In this document: positions 26,280 through 35,498 of the stretch, in pieces
Position numbering within the stretch: the stretch's first letter is position 1
Layout of the letters: each line of letters opens with the position of its first letter
DNA from: Prolixibacteraceae bacterium
GTDB taxonomy: Bacteria; Bacteroidota; Bacteroidia; Bacteroidales; Prolixibacteraceae
Length of the DNA stretch: 64,000 bases
NCBI GenBank assembly: GCA_019856515.1
Contig: CP082230.1
Span: forward strand, 3,100,001 to 3,164,000
Direction of reading: 5' to 3'
Notes under the pieces: model-generated
What the model was told of the DNA's origin: nothing
What the model saw: only the letters and a program-made list of their open reading frames with translations
The model's database searches: none
Position numbers and translations under genes: made by a program

Positions 26280-26993
26280 ATGGCTAAGATTATTTTTTAC
26301 TCCATATTCTACCAAATTAAAGCTTCGCTACGTGTCAAACAGTCTGCGTTCTTTTCTTTGGTTTTTCCTATCTTCCTCTTTCTTGTTTTTACCAACCTTT
26401 GGTCTCAAGGAGATGAAGAGTATGTAGCATTTCTATTCACAGGAGTGATAGGTTCCACCATCGCTAGCGATGGACTATTCGCAGTAGGTCCCGTGGTAAA
26501 AAGTTATTATAGCACAGGACTTTTACACTACCTCAGGAAGATGCCTTTCAATATCCTATTCCATTTTATGGGGCTAATAATCAATCGGTTTTGTATGCTA
26601 TGCATGACCTTTATGCTTCTATCCATAGCCTCATATCTTAGTTTTGGTTATCTACCTTCACTACTTCAGACAGGGCAGATATTTATTGGAATACTTATTG
26701 GTATAACAACTTTCTCATTTGTTGGTTTGTCTGTCACATTCATCGGATTAAAACAGGAGTCCAATTTTAGCATGATGAACTTGATATACTTTATCGTACT
26801 ATTTACAAGTAATGCCTTTTATGTTGTTGGTGATTTTAATAAGGTGATGAGTACTATATCAAGTGTCCTTCCTCTAAATCCAGTGTTAGAACTGTTGCGT
26901 ACAGGAAAGTTCTCTATTAGTCTATTGTTATGGCTGATCATACCAATCATTCTATTCTCCTTTTTGTTCAAAAAAATCAAATATCGCAGATGA
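26280..26993 (+). CDS. ABC-2 type permease of the TOMM exporter
   Basis: A hydrophobic 237-residue protein with about six membrane segments (for example SAFFSLVFPIFLFLVFTNLW and IFIGILIGITTFSFVGLSV). The placement of a large loop after the first helix is typical of ABC-2 (SagH/SagI-like) permeases. There is one permease gene only, so the transporter may be a homodimer, unlike streptolysin S, which has two. Its stop overlaps the next start by 4 bases (ATGA), showing translational coupling with the protease gene. Localises to the inner membrane. Confidence -1.
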   Translation: MAKIIFYSIFYQIKASLRVKQSAFFSLVFPIFLFLVFTNLWSQGDEEYVAFLFTGVIGSTIASDGLFAVGPVVKSYYSTGLLHYLRKMPFNILFHFMGLIINRFCMLCMTFMLLSIASYLSFGYLPSLLQTGQIFIGILIGITTFSFVGLSVTFIGLKQESNFSMMNLIYFIVLFTSNAFYVVGDFNKVMSTISSVLPLNPVLELLRTGKFSISLLLWLIIPIILFSFLFKKIKYRR

Positions 26994-27490
26994 TCGTAGT
27001 TAAGATACTGATGGTAACAGCAGTTATCATGCTGCTTCATGAGCTTGGGCATGTTATATCAGCAAAACTAATGGGACTGCCAATTATAGACTTTGGAATA
27101 AAATCGAAACCATATCCACATCTATATGTCTCTACGGAGCGACCTTCAAACGATACACAAAGGTTTATATACCTCTCGGCAGGAATGATATCCACCTTGA
27201 TATGGTGTGTTGTACTATGGTCTCTAGGTTTTCTTTCTTACCCTTTCATCATGTGGGCATTTATACTAGAACTTGCCTTAGAAGCCAACCCTTTCTATTC
27301 TGATATCACCATCGCTTTGATTGCGATAAAGATACGTAAGAAGGGATTAATTAATCCTCATGAATCAGAATACAATAGGGTGATCAAAGACCATCAATTT
27401 TCAATACAGTGGTACATTCATTTTACCCTATGGACAATACTAGTAGTGAGTCTAATTAAATATGGAAAACTATTTGTCTCAATGTCATGA
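26990..27490 (+). CDS. Membrane HExxH metalloprotease, candidate leader peptidase
   Basis: Start at ATG 26990, overlapping the permease stop by 4 bases, gives 166 residues; an earlier in-frame ATG at 26930 would lie inside the permease. Motif HELGH is at residues 17-21 inside the first hydrophobic helix, followed by three or four further membrane segments, and NPFYSD (about 100-105) could supply the third zinc ligand (Asp105), as in site-2 (M50-like) proteases. In streptolysin S the presumed leader peptidase is SagE, a CAAX-type membrane protease. Here an M50-like HExxH protein occupies the equivalent place, so leader cleavage at the VAAAG border is the obvious inferred role. The family match is partial and needs a profile search. 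Confidence -1.
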   Translation: MIVVKILMVTAVIMLLHELGHVISAKLMGLPIIDFGIKSKPYPHLYVSTERPSNDTQRFIYLSAGMISTLIWCVVLWSLGFLSYPFIMWAFILELALEANPFYSDITIALIAIKIRKKGLINPHESEYNRVIKDHQFSIQWYIHFTLWTILVVSLIKYGKLFVSMS

Positions 27491-28242
27491 AAAAACAGAC
27501 TCATATCATAATGGCATTTTTTTTATGCCTATCGACTTTTATCTCTTTAGGACAACATACAGACAAAGAAACAAGCTGTATGTTCCAAATACAAGAGAAA
27601 GCAGACAGTACTATTGCTAGTTGTTTTAAAGAAAAAAATGACAAAAACCTATTGCCACTAATCGAGAGACTTCGACTAGAATATAAGAAACAACCTGTCG
27701 ACCTCAATCTATATTGGCAAGGATATCTACAATATTTTCAGTCTATCATAAAACAGACCAATGGAGATAAAAAAGGGGCCAAAGAGTGCATAAATAACGC
27801 ATATAAGACATTAGATAAGGCCAATCAAAAAAATTCTGAATCCTATGCCTTAATGGCACTCGTTCGCAGTTATAGTATAAACTTCAATCGCTTTAGTGTC
27901 ATTTTCATATCAAGAGATGCTATTGGTTTTGCCAAGAAAGCGATAAAGATGGAACCCAATAACCCTAGAGGTTATTATGCAAGAGGCAGTCATGAATTCT
28001 ATACTCCCTCATCCATGCGTAAGAATAAAGATGCTGAAAAGTGGCTTCTCAAAGTAATAGAGCTGAGTCAAAACAGGCAAGCCAACCCTTTCACCCCTTC
28101 ATGGGGAGAACAGGAAGCCTATGAGCTACTCATCAGGCTATACCAACAGACTGGTGAAGAGCTGAAAGCAAAAAAAACATTACATAATGCATTAAAGAAA
28201 TATCCGAATAATTATCAATTTAAGAAACTAGAGGGAGCATGA
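27487..28242 (+). CDS. Periplasmic TPR-like protein of the TOMM operon
   Basis: The 251-residue product has a signal peptide (1-22, MKKQTHIIMAFFLCLSTF) but no lipobox. The remainder reads as tetratricopeptide-like helical repeats (for example AYKTLDKANQKNSESYALMALV, AIKMEPNNPRGYYARGSH and ALKKYPNNYQF). The start overlaps the protease stop by 4 bases and the stop overlaps the receptor start by 4 bases, so it is embedded in the operon. A soluble periplasmic scaffold linking the inner-membrane exporter with the outer-membrane receptors is a reasonable inference. No enzymatic motif is seen. Confidence -1.
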   Translation: MKKQTHIIMAFFLCLSTFISLGQHTDKETSCMFQIQEKADSTIASCFKEKNDKNLLPLIERLRLEYKKQPVDLNLYWQGYLQYFQSIIKQTNGDKKGAKECINNAYKTLDKANQKNSESYALMALVRSYSINFNRFSVIFISRDAIGFAKKAIKMEPNNPRGYYARGSHEFYTPSSMRKNKDAEKWLLKVIELSQNRQANPFTPSWGEQEAYELLIRLYQQTGEELKAKKTLHNALKKYPNNYQFKKLEGA

Positions 28243-30575
28243 GTAGATGGAGAGGAATTGCATGTTTATCACTACTATTAATAACAGTTTCAGCATGGGG
28301 GCAGAAACGAGAAAATAGACCTACACAGTGGATCGAAGGAACCATTGTCGACAATATCACATCAAGTCCGATAGAAGATGTCGAGATTGCAGTCAAGGGG
28401 ATGCAAGAAGAGTCTGTAAAATCGGATTCTATCGGACACTTCAAAATTAGTGTTCCAATTGGGAGACAACACATTATACTATCTCATATTAGCTATAAGT
28501 CAACCATAGAGACACTTCTTTTAAACACCGCCCAACCCAAGCAAGTCGTATGGTCTCTCGACTTGAGACCGGAAAATCTTATTGACGAGGTGGTCGTAAA
28601 AAGTTCAGTTCCAAAGAGTGAAGCCCAAAACAAGATGGCTTATGCCAGTGGTCGTATGTTCTCTGTGGAAGAAGCAAACAGATATGCAGGCACATTAGGT
28701 GATCCAGCTCGTATGGCACAAAGCTACGCTGGGGTCAATGCTGCCCAAGACGAACGCAATGATCTGATCATTCGTGGAAACTCCCCTATTGGTGTACAGT
28801 GGAAAGTGGATGGTTATGAAATACCTAATCCAAATCACTATGGAGGTATCGGATTAACAGGCAATAGGGTGACACTACTCAATATGAACCTAATGACAAA
28901 CTCTGACTTCCTTACTGCCGCTTTCCCTGCAGAATACAGCAATGCACTTGCTGGAGTTTTCGATCTCTCTTTCGAGAACAGACAACCTAAGAATCAGTTC
29001 TGGGGACAGGTCGGATGGAATGGATTCGAAGCAGGAGCCAAAGGCCCAATTAGTAAAAATGGAAGTTATATGGTCTGCTATAGATACTCATTTCTAGATG
29101 TCATGAAAAAACTAGGGATGAATACCAAGATAGATCCTAAATACCAAGATTTCACCTCTAAATTAGTAATACCTCTAGGTGAAAAAATAGATCTATCTTT
29201 ACTTACGTTGGTAGGTAACAGCTCATTTACGCGAGATGATCACAACAACCTCTCGGCCATTGCTACTAAGGGACAATATCTCAATACAAGTGCCGACATG
29301 CTCTTTCAGGGAGCCAGCATAAAGTACCAATGGAACAACCAAAATCATATCACTTGGAGAGCATCTTACCTAGACAATGGAGTGAAAACAACTTCCGAAT
29401 GGTTCAATAAAGAGAGTGATCATAGAACACCCGAATGGGACGAAAACTCTACCCAGAAGAGATATGCAACAGCACTAGACTATCAATTCAACAACTATCA
29501 AAACCATCTACTACGCATGGGCGTCAAATGGGATAGTTACGATGCCCATTTAAAACAATCAGGCCATGATGCATCTTTACAGTTCCGACCACTTACCAAC
29601 CATAAAGATTGGCTACACCTTTTTCGCATCTACATCCAAGATGCCATCAAGATCACCCCTACACTACAAGCAACTTTAGGATTAAACTACCAATATCTTC
29701 TATACAACAATAGTTATAGTATAGAACCTAGAGCAGCACTAAAACTGCAAACAGGAACTCGTAGTTATGTCTCATTAGCATATGGCAGACATGCCCAAAT
29801 ACAGCCATTCACTACCTATTTTACGGAGTCACTTGATCAATCACTACCCAACAAAAACTTAGATCTATCCAAGGCCGATCATTTTGTACTAAGTTATAAT
29901 CAAAACTTAAGTACCTATCTGAATTTAAAGGTAGAAGCATATTATCAACACCTGTTTAATACTCCTGTGGAAAACAATCCGAACTCCATATTTTCTCTCA
30001 TAAATACGGGAGCTGCCGACTATATTCCAGCCAAAGACAATCTCGTTAATGAGGGATTGGGAAGAAACTATGGTGTAGAGATGACACTAGAGAAGTACAT
30101 GCAGAACAACTACTACTATATGATTACGGGAACCCTTTTTCGATCCCAATACCAGACACTTGAACAGAAATGGAGGAGTAGTGCTTTTGATGCCAAATAT
30201 ATGCTCAACCTATTAGGAGGATATGAACTATGGACCACCTCCACCTTTGCTATTGGCGCCGACTTAAAAGTGACTTTTGCAGGAGGTAGACCATATATAC
30301 CAATAGATGAAAAAGTATCAAAAGAGACCAATACCATCATATTGGATGGAACACATGCTTATGAACAGAGGTATAACAACTATTTCAGAACAGACCTCAA
30401 ACTATACTATCGACAGAACCTCTCAAAGGTATATCTTGAGTTTGCTGTGGATCTACAAAACATCACCAACCATAAAAACATTGACTATCAAAGATATGAT
30501 ATAGCAGCAGGCAGATACATTAACTATTACCAAACCATGTTCTTTCCGATGTACACATTTAAAGTTCTATTCTAA
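28239..30575 (+). CDS. TonB-dependent receptor in the TOMM operon, first
   Basis: The 778-residue product has a signal peptide (about 1-21, ending SAWGQ). A carboxypeptidase-regulatory-like domain follows (EGTIVDNITSSPIEDVEIAVKG), then a plug with NDLIIRGNSPIGVQWKVDG and AAFPAEYSNALAGVFDLS. The long beta-barrel ends at TFKVLF. It is more distant from the receptors at 14202/17960 than those are from each other. Sitting inside the TOMM operon with a 4-base overlap, it must be tied to the peptide. Possibilities are uptake of a metal-loaded azole peptide, self-protection, or outer-membrane passage of the product. TonB receptors normally import, so scavenging is the first hypothesis. Confidence -1.
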   Translation: MSRWRGIACLSLLLITVSAWGQKRENRPTQWIEGTIVDNITSSPIEDVEIAVKGMQEESVKSDSIGHFKISVPIGRQHIILSHISYKSTIETLLLNTAQPKQVVWSLDLRPENLIDEVVVKSSVPKSEAQNKMAYASGRMFSVEEANRYAGTLGDPARMAQSYAGVNAAQDERNDLIIRGNSPIGVQWKVDGYEIPNPNHYGGIGLTGNRVTLLNMNLMTNSDFLTAAFPAEYSNALAGVFDLSFENRQPKNQFWGQVGWNGFEAGAKGPISKNGSYMVCYRYSFLDVMKKLGMNTKIDPKYQDFTSKLVIPLGEKIDLSLLTLVGNSSFTRDDHNNLSAIATKGQYLNTSADMLFQGASIKYQWNNQNHITWRASYLDNGVKTTSEWFNKESDHRTPEWDENSTQKRYATALDYQFNNYQNHLLRMGVKWDSYDAHLKQSGHDASLQFRPLTNHKDWLHLFRIYIQDAIKITPTLQATLGLNYQYLLYNNSYSIEPRAALKLQTGTRSYVSLAYGRHAQIQPFTTYFTESLDQSLPNKNLDLSKADHFVLSYNQNLSTYLNLKVEAYYQHLFNTPVENNPNSIFSLINTGAADYIPAKDNLVNEGLGRNYGVEMTLEKYMQNNYYYMITGTLFRSQYQTLEQKWRSSAFDAKYMLNLLGGYELWTTSTFAIGADLKVTFAGGRPYIPIDEKVSKETNTIILDGTHAYEQRYNNYFRTDLKLYYRQNLSKVYLEFAVDLQNITNHKNIDYQRYDIAAGRYINYYQTMFFPMYTFKVLF

Positions 30576-30586
30576 ATCCTTTACCT

Positions 30587-32737
30587 ATGAATCGATATCA
30601 CGCTTATATACTCCTCTGTTTTTTTATCGCTCCACTCTCTTTGTGGGCGCAAAAAACATGGCAAGGAAAAGTGGTTGATAAGAATAACCAACCACTCTTT
30701 GCCGTTAATGTATATCCGTTATCCGATCCAACGAAAGGGAGTGTAACCGATTTCGAAGGTAACTTTTCATTAAACCAAACCAGTGCCAACGATAGTCTTG
30801 CATTCTCATACATTGGCTATAAAACACATATTATTTCATGTCAATCTATCGAAAATAGTCCGCTACGCATCACACTACAAAACAATGTACAAGAGTTAGA
30901 TGAAGTACGTGTGTTGATGAAAGACCCTATATCAAAGAAGTTCTCAGTAAAAAAGGTGGATAAGATGGAGATATATCTTAATCCCGTTTCTCAAGGTGAT
31001 GCACTGAAATCGGTAACCAGTTTACCCGCATCTACTTCAACCGATGAAACTGCCAATCCATCTCTACGTGGTAGCGATGACGCTCGAAGCCGTGTGTTTC
31101 TTAATGGTGTTCCTATTTACAACCCCGTAAGATCCACCAACCTTAGCAATCAAGGGTTTTTTAGCATATTCAACACCGAATTAATCAATGAGCAGTATAT
31201 CTATGCAAGTAATCCACCTCTCACCCACGGAGATGTCAGTGCTGGAATGATAGATATTCAAACTCAAAAGAACCTTGAAGAGAATCAGCTACAACTCTCC
31301 GCTGGAATACTCAATACAGGTTTTCTCCTCTCTCAGAAAATCAAAGGAGATAAAAATTTTATCCAACTATATGGCAACCTTCAATTCTCCAATATATACC
31401 TATCGATACAACAAGAGCAGTTGCCAGATACCAAATCGTTCGACAGCAAAGACATCGGAGTATATAGCCACCTGCAACTTTCGCCCAACCTAGAGTACAG
31501 TTTATACCACTACTACCTAGACGAAGGATATGAAGGAACAGACCATCAAGTAAACATATCTGGCAATGTAAAGAGTGGAAGCAAACGTTGGTTTGATATA
31601 CAATCTCTATCATGGAGTAAAAACAAATGGAAGATAGAAGGACATTTTGGATATGATACATCGGATAAATCCTATCAATTTGACACCATGACTTCCGACG
31701 CCACAACATCCAACCTATTTGTTGGAGGGGATATAAAATTCCAACCAAATAGATGGCTTTCACTTCAGACAGGAGTATCACATCTGGAACAAAATTATTC
31801 CGAAACAAGCAAAAACAGCTTCTGGATGAATATGATATGGAAAGGACAGAAAGATCCAAATGCTTTAATTGACACGAAAGACCGTAAGAGCGAATATTAT
31901 GGTTTTGCGAACCTTTCACTTAATAAAAATATATCTTTCAGTATAGGGCTTCGTAGACCCATTAATTACCACAACAACTACACCTCAGTTCAATCTGCCG
32001 TAAGTATAGATATCACATCCAAAAATCATCTACTGATCAGTGGAGGTAAATACTATAATACACTGCCATCCTCCTACTATCATTATCAGTTTGACCAACA
32101 GGAGAGTAAACAGATCGCCGTAGATTATACCTATACAAATAATCAAACCACTATTGGTGCCGCATACTTTATCAAAGAAGAGAAGGGGGGAAGCTACATC
32201 CAGTATAACCAACCTATCGACAAACAGAACATACAAGGAGTAGAGTTCTCATGGAAACAGAATATTGGATCTAACTTCATGGCCCACTTGGCCAACAGCT
32301 GGATCCAAGACCAGATTGAAGTAGATGGAAAAAAGTATGATGGATATAAAGATTTAAGCTTCTTTATAAAGAGCTCTCTTCAATACACCAACCGCCATGG
32401 CCTCTCAGTAACCCTATCCTATCAAGCCCGAGAGGGTTCTCCTTATACTGCTATTACTGATCATCAAACAATACATGGCATAGAGGTGCCAATCTATCAA
32501 TCCACGTACAATACAGAGAGGTTTAACAACTATCAACGTTGTGACCTGATGCTAAGTCAATATATCCCTATCAAGAGACATACCATTATCTGTTTTGCCA
32601 CAATAAATAATCTCCTAAACCAGAAAAACACAGCCTCCATCTATTACGACCCAACCTTTCAACATCAATATGAAAGCTACTACACGCTTAGAACATTCTA
32701 TGCAGGAGTCGTTTGGCGATGGAACTACAAGAAGTAG
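30587..32737 (+). CDS. TonB-dependent receptor in the TOMM operon, second
   Basis: The 716-residue product has a signal peptide (about 1-21, ending LWAQ). A carboxypeptidase-regulatory-like domain follows (WQGKVVDKNNQPLFAVNVYP), then a plug with NPSLRGSDDARSRVFLNGVPIYNP, and a barrel ending TFYAGVVWRWNYKK. It is dissimilar to the receptor just upstream (11-base gap), so the two are not a recent duplication and may form a two-receptor set. A perfect 8-bp stem GGAACTAC/GTAGTTCC spans the stop codon (32721-32741). Being last in the operon, its removal would leave the maturation genes intact, which makes its role in immunity or uptake testable. Confidence -1.
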   Translation: MNRYHAYILLCFFIAPLSLWAQKTWQGKVVDKNNQPLFAVNVYPLSDPTKGSVTDFEGNFSLNQTSANDSLAFSYIGYKTHIISCQSIENSPLRITLQNNVQELDEVRVLMKDPISKKFSVKKVDKMEIYLNPVSQGDALKSVTSLPASTSTDETANPSLRGSDDARSRVFLNGVPIYNPVRSTNLSNQGFFSIFNTELINEQYIYASNPPLTHGDVSAGMIDIQTQKNLEENQLQLSAGILNTGFLLSQKIKGDKNFIQLYGNLQFSNIYLSIQQEQLPDTKSFDSKDIGVYSHLQLSPNLEYSLYHYYLDEGYEGTDHQVNISGNVKSGSKRWFDIQSLSWSKNKWKIEGHFGYDTSDKSYQFDTMTSDATTSNLFVGGDIKFQPNRWLSLQTGVSHLEQNYSETSKNSFWMNMIWKGQKDPNALIDTKDRKSEYYGFANLSLNKNISFSIGLRRPINYHNNYTSVQSAVSIDITSKNHLLISGGKYYNTLPSSYYHYQFDQQESKQIAVDYTYTNNQTTIGAAYFIKEEKGGSYIQYNQPIDKQNIQGVEFSWKQNIGSNFMAHLANSWIQDQIEVDGKKYDGYKDLSFFIKSSLQYTNRHGLSVTLSYQAREGSPYTAITDHQTIHGIEVPIYQSTYNTERFNNYQRCDLMLSQYIPIKRHTIICFATINNLLNQKNTASIYYDPTFQHQYESYYTLRTFYAGVVWRWNYKK

Positions 32738-32761
32738 TTCCTGTCACAAATAGTAGATGAT

Positions 32762-33130
32762 TTAAAATACACCAAGGTCTGAATGATTCGGATTCTCATT
32801 TCTATCACGTTTATAGATCCTAAACCATAAAACATAACACAAAACAATATACACGATTGTTGCATATAAATCATATGCATGGAAAGTTGCAATAGAATAA
32901 AAGATAAGCAAAGACACCGTGCCACTAATAAACATAATTCGTTCACTATTCAACACCTTTCGCTTACCTTTGGGAAACATAGTCGGAAAAACAAATATCG
33001 TAGACATAATCACATTCCCTATAAAACCTTGATCCTCTTTCCAAGCATAAAGTGCCATAATCACACCAAAAACAACTATCCAAATACCAAAATTCTTTAG
33101 ATTAAAATTAGGATCTTTCTTCATATACAT
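32762..33130 (-). CDS. Small four-helix membrane protein of unknown function
   Basis: The 122-residue product has about four membrane segments (for example FGIWIVVFGVIMALYAW, FIGNVIMSTIFVFPTMF, IMFISGTVSLLIFYSIATF and YATIVYIVLCYVLWF) and a hydrophilic charged tail. ATGs at 33130 and 33124 are both possible starts. It converges on the TOMM operon with a 24-base gap. Small multi-helix proteins at the edge of toxin operons are often immunity factors, but there is no sequence support for that here. I do not recognise a family. Confidence -1.
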   Translation of the reverse strand: MYMKKDPNFNLKNFGIWIVVFGVIMALYAWKEDQGFIGNVIMSTIFVFPTMFPKGKRKVLNSERIMFISGTVSLLIFYSIATFHAYDLYATIVYIVLCYVLWFRIYKRDRNENPNHSDLGVF

Positions 33131-33379
33131 TTAATTTAGGTCAAAATACAATCTTTAAAAGATATTACTCCTATCTCTTCAATGGATCTACAATATAGTA
33201 AATACAATTAAAAAACTAAAACAAAACTGAAATTGACTCTTTCAGATATTTGGTGGGATACCCATACGGAGTTGCAACCAAATCATCAATACAACGCTAT
33301 TTTCTCCAATCAAATATACGATAAACAAACCATCGTTCATTGTAGGTTTAAGCTTTTTGAACCCGTTATTATAATATTA

Positions 33380-33544
33380 TCATAAGAACAGTGAACGACC
33401 TAAATAGGGTAATTCATTCTTTATGTACCCCTTAGGAACACGCAGCTCCAGCTCGGAAACAGAATCGATTGCAATCACACTCCTGTATTCTCCATGCCAC
33501 ATATTGCCTTCACCAAAACGAGTAACATAGAAGAGTTTAGATGC
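33380..33544 (-). pseudogene. C-terminal remnant of an unidentified protein
   Basis: On the minus strand a frame of about 54 codons reads like protein: SKLFYVTRFGEGNMWHGEYR, then AIDSVSELELRVPKGY and a stop after GRSLFL. It is closed upstream by an in-frame TAG and has no start codon at its head. The non-random composition suggests the surviving end of a former gene. I cannot name the family. Confidence -1.
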
Positions 33545-33693
33545 CTATTAAAGCAGTGTAATTATTGAACAACACATTCAAGATTGAAGAAGATCACGAA
33601 TCATTGAAATAGTATCCTAAAGGATACAACCTGTGAGATGATGACCTTTTAGATAAATAGAGATTCATAAAGAACTCTTAAAACCCCCATCAC

Positions 33694-33858
33694 CTGACTA
33701 ACATGCTATTATCACCTGATTTTTCTTGGGTATCATTCCAAGTATATTCGAAATTCCCTCACCCAAAATGGGAAATCGATGAATGAACTTCGAGTGAACT
33801 TTGAATGAACTTCGAGCCATCTCAGGGGAAAAGCAGGAGCAAGTAGCTTGTTGGTAAG
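33694..33858. repeat. Palindromic dispersed repeat A, copy 1
   Basis: About 165 bases. Imperfect terminal inverted repeats (left CTGACTAACATGCTA ..., right ... TAGCTTGTTGG) flank a conserved interior containing CTCACCCAAAATGGGAAATC and repeated GAATGAACTTCGA units. The same arrangement recurs at 58488-58656. There is no ORF. The structure is that of a non-autonomous mobile element (MITE) or REP-like unit. Confidence -1.
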
Positions 33859-34097
33859 AGTAAGGTGATATTGATGTGGTCGGATGTGATAATGGTATGT
33901 AAGCATTGTTCTATTTAATATGGTCACCCCACCAAGTTCCGGAAAGAGCCAGTTTCAGTTTTAATTAGTGGAAAGTAAATACAAACAGAGGCACAACAAG
34001 AATGATTATAATTGATGAGAGAGTAGTATGTTCGAGTCCATAAAGTGGGTTATACGATAGTGAAAAAGTACTATTTTCGACAGGCTATTTTTTATTG

Positions 34098-34105
34098 TAC
34101 CTTTG
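34098..34105 (+). promoter_or_regulatory. -7 promoter box (TACCTTTG)
   Basis: A perfect TAnnTTTG match followed by CATGA, with a TTTC about 20 bases upstream in the -33 position. It would begin a transcript about 170 bases ahead of the orphan gene at 34282. Confidence -1.
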
Positions 34106-34281
34106 CATGATACCAATAGCATATAGAAATGTCTGTGATTTTTAGCTTATTTCTTGTTAATACTGCATTTTAAAATTCATATTGAGTCATTTTTCACGAT
34201 GTCCAGACAGAATCTATTCGTAAGAATTGAAAGATTATATATATTATTGGAGTAAGACATTACAAATGAATTTTTCCACTC

Positions 34282-35358
34282 ATGAAAACTACAACGTTTC
34301 ATATTAAGGACTATATCGACCTGTTAGATCAACTTTCTGAAGGAAAAGAGGTTGTGATATCACAGCCCTATGGTCTATTGAGAACATCGGAATATCTCTA
34401 TACCAATCTTTTTCCTCAGAACATCAGGGATATTCCAGCGTGTAGGAGCTTGATGAAAGAGATTAGGAACATGAGATATATGGCACCACATCTGATTCTA
34501 CCTCAGCGTGTAGTATCGATTCACCACTCCTCTTTCAAGTCAAAACTTTCGTCTTCAGGATTTCAAATGTTTATGAGTGAGACGGACGATGAAGAGGCTT
34601 ATCCATTACGATCAGACAAGCTAAAGGATTTTGATGCTTTTGATTTTTCTATATTTCCACATGCGACCTTGTCGACAGAATATCGAATGGATTGGAGTCG
34701 TTTGATAATTCTACTCTTAAGACAACTTAATGAATTGGGGGCCAAAATAGAGGTGGCCGATGATAATACAGTAGAATTACAAGGTGCTTATAGGGGGATG
34801 TTGGGAGATCCTATCATCATATCCCAATCATCAATTCCATCTCCGCTATACATACGCTTTCGAAGCTGTGTAGTGATGGTGATTCCTAAAAGTGATGATA
34901 CGTTATATATCGGTATTTCGGGAGAATGGGAAGCTTCATATGGGGAGAGCTTAAGTAAACTAAATCCAACGCTATTTACCAATCAGTTATTGAACGAGAT
35001 GAATGGTGGCAAAGGAGCTATTCGAGTATGGGAGCCTGCATTAATGGGACAATCATTTCATATTGACAAGGTAAAGGAGGGGATAAAAGGGCTTTCGACC
35101 ACCTCTCTGAAGGTACATAAGTCAGTACCTTCTTTGCGAGAATTAATCGCGCAATGTGATCGAAAATATGATATGTATAAGGAGGTAAACAGTTCACGCT
35201 CATTGATGAAAGAGTATTTCTATCGTTACGGGGAAGATACGGATGAGATTGCGGAGATTCTCTATGAACATCTGCATACCCTAGACAGGAGTGACCCAAA
35301 AAGTGCTTGGGCTGCTTCAGAAAGGATATTCCAAGAAGAACATGAGTTCTTAAAGTAG
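34282..35358 (+). CDS. Orphan protein of unknown function (358 aa)
   Basis: A clean frame from ATG 34282 with a good upstream promoter, yielding a soluble 358-residue protein. No signal peptide, no membrane helix and no motif that I recognise. There are mixed alpha/beta stretches such as SRLIILLLRQLNELGAKIEVAD and SPLYIRFRSCVVMVIPKSDD, and a helical C-terminus (DTDEIAEILYEHLHTLDRSD). It lies between a repeat A copy and an IS1380 transposase, so it is probably acquired. A role in defence or as cargo is possible but has no sequence support. Confidence -1.
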   Translation: MKTTTFHIKDYIDLLDQLSEGKEVVISQPYGLLRTSEYLYTNLFPQNIRDIPACRSLMKEIRNMRYMAPHLILPQRVVSIHHSSFKSKLSSSGFQMFMSETDDEEAYPLRSDKLKDFDAFDFSIFPHATLSTEYRMDWSRLIILLLRQLNELGAKIEVADDNTVELQGAYRGMLGDPIIISQSSIPSPLYIRFRSCVVMVIPKSDDTLYIGISGEWEASYGESLSKLNPTLFTNQLLNEMNGGKGAIRVWEPALMGQSFHIDKVKEGIKGLSTTSLKVHKSVPSLRELIAQCDRKYDMYKEVNSSRSLMKEYFYRYGEDTDEIAEILYEHLHTLDRSDPKSAWAASERIFQEEHEFLK

Positions 35359-35498
35359 TAGTGTGTTTGAATGTGTCGTAATTCCATTTTAATACATCCT
35401 TGAATCCGCACGTGTATTGTATTAATTTTAAGTAAACATCAGTAAGACAATGCATAGTAAGGCTTTTATATATTCAGAAAAATCACCTATTTAGGTGA

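Larger units (their letters stand above)
33131..34097. other. Accessory intergenic region with repeats and a coding remnant
   Basis: About 970 bases with no intact gene. It holds a degenerate reading frame (33380-33544), a copy of palindromic repeat A (33694-33858) and AT-rich filler. It separates the TOMM region from an orphan gene and a transposase, so it looks like a site of repeated insertion and decay. Confidence -1.
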
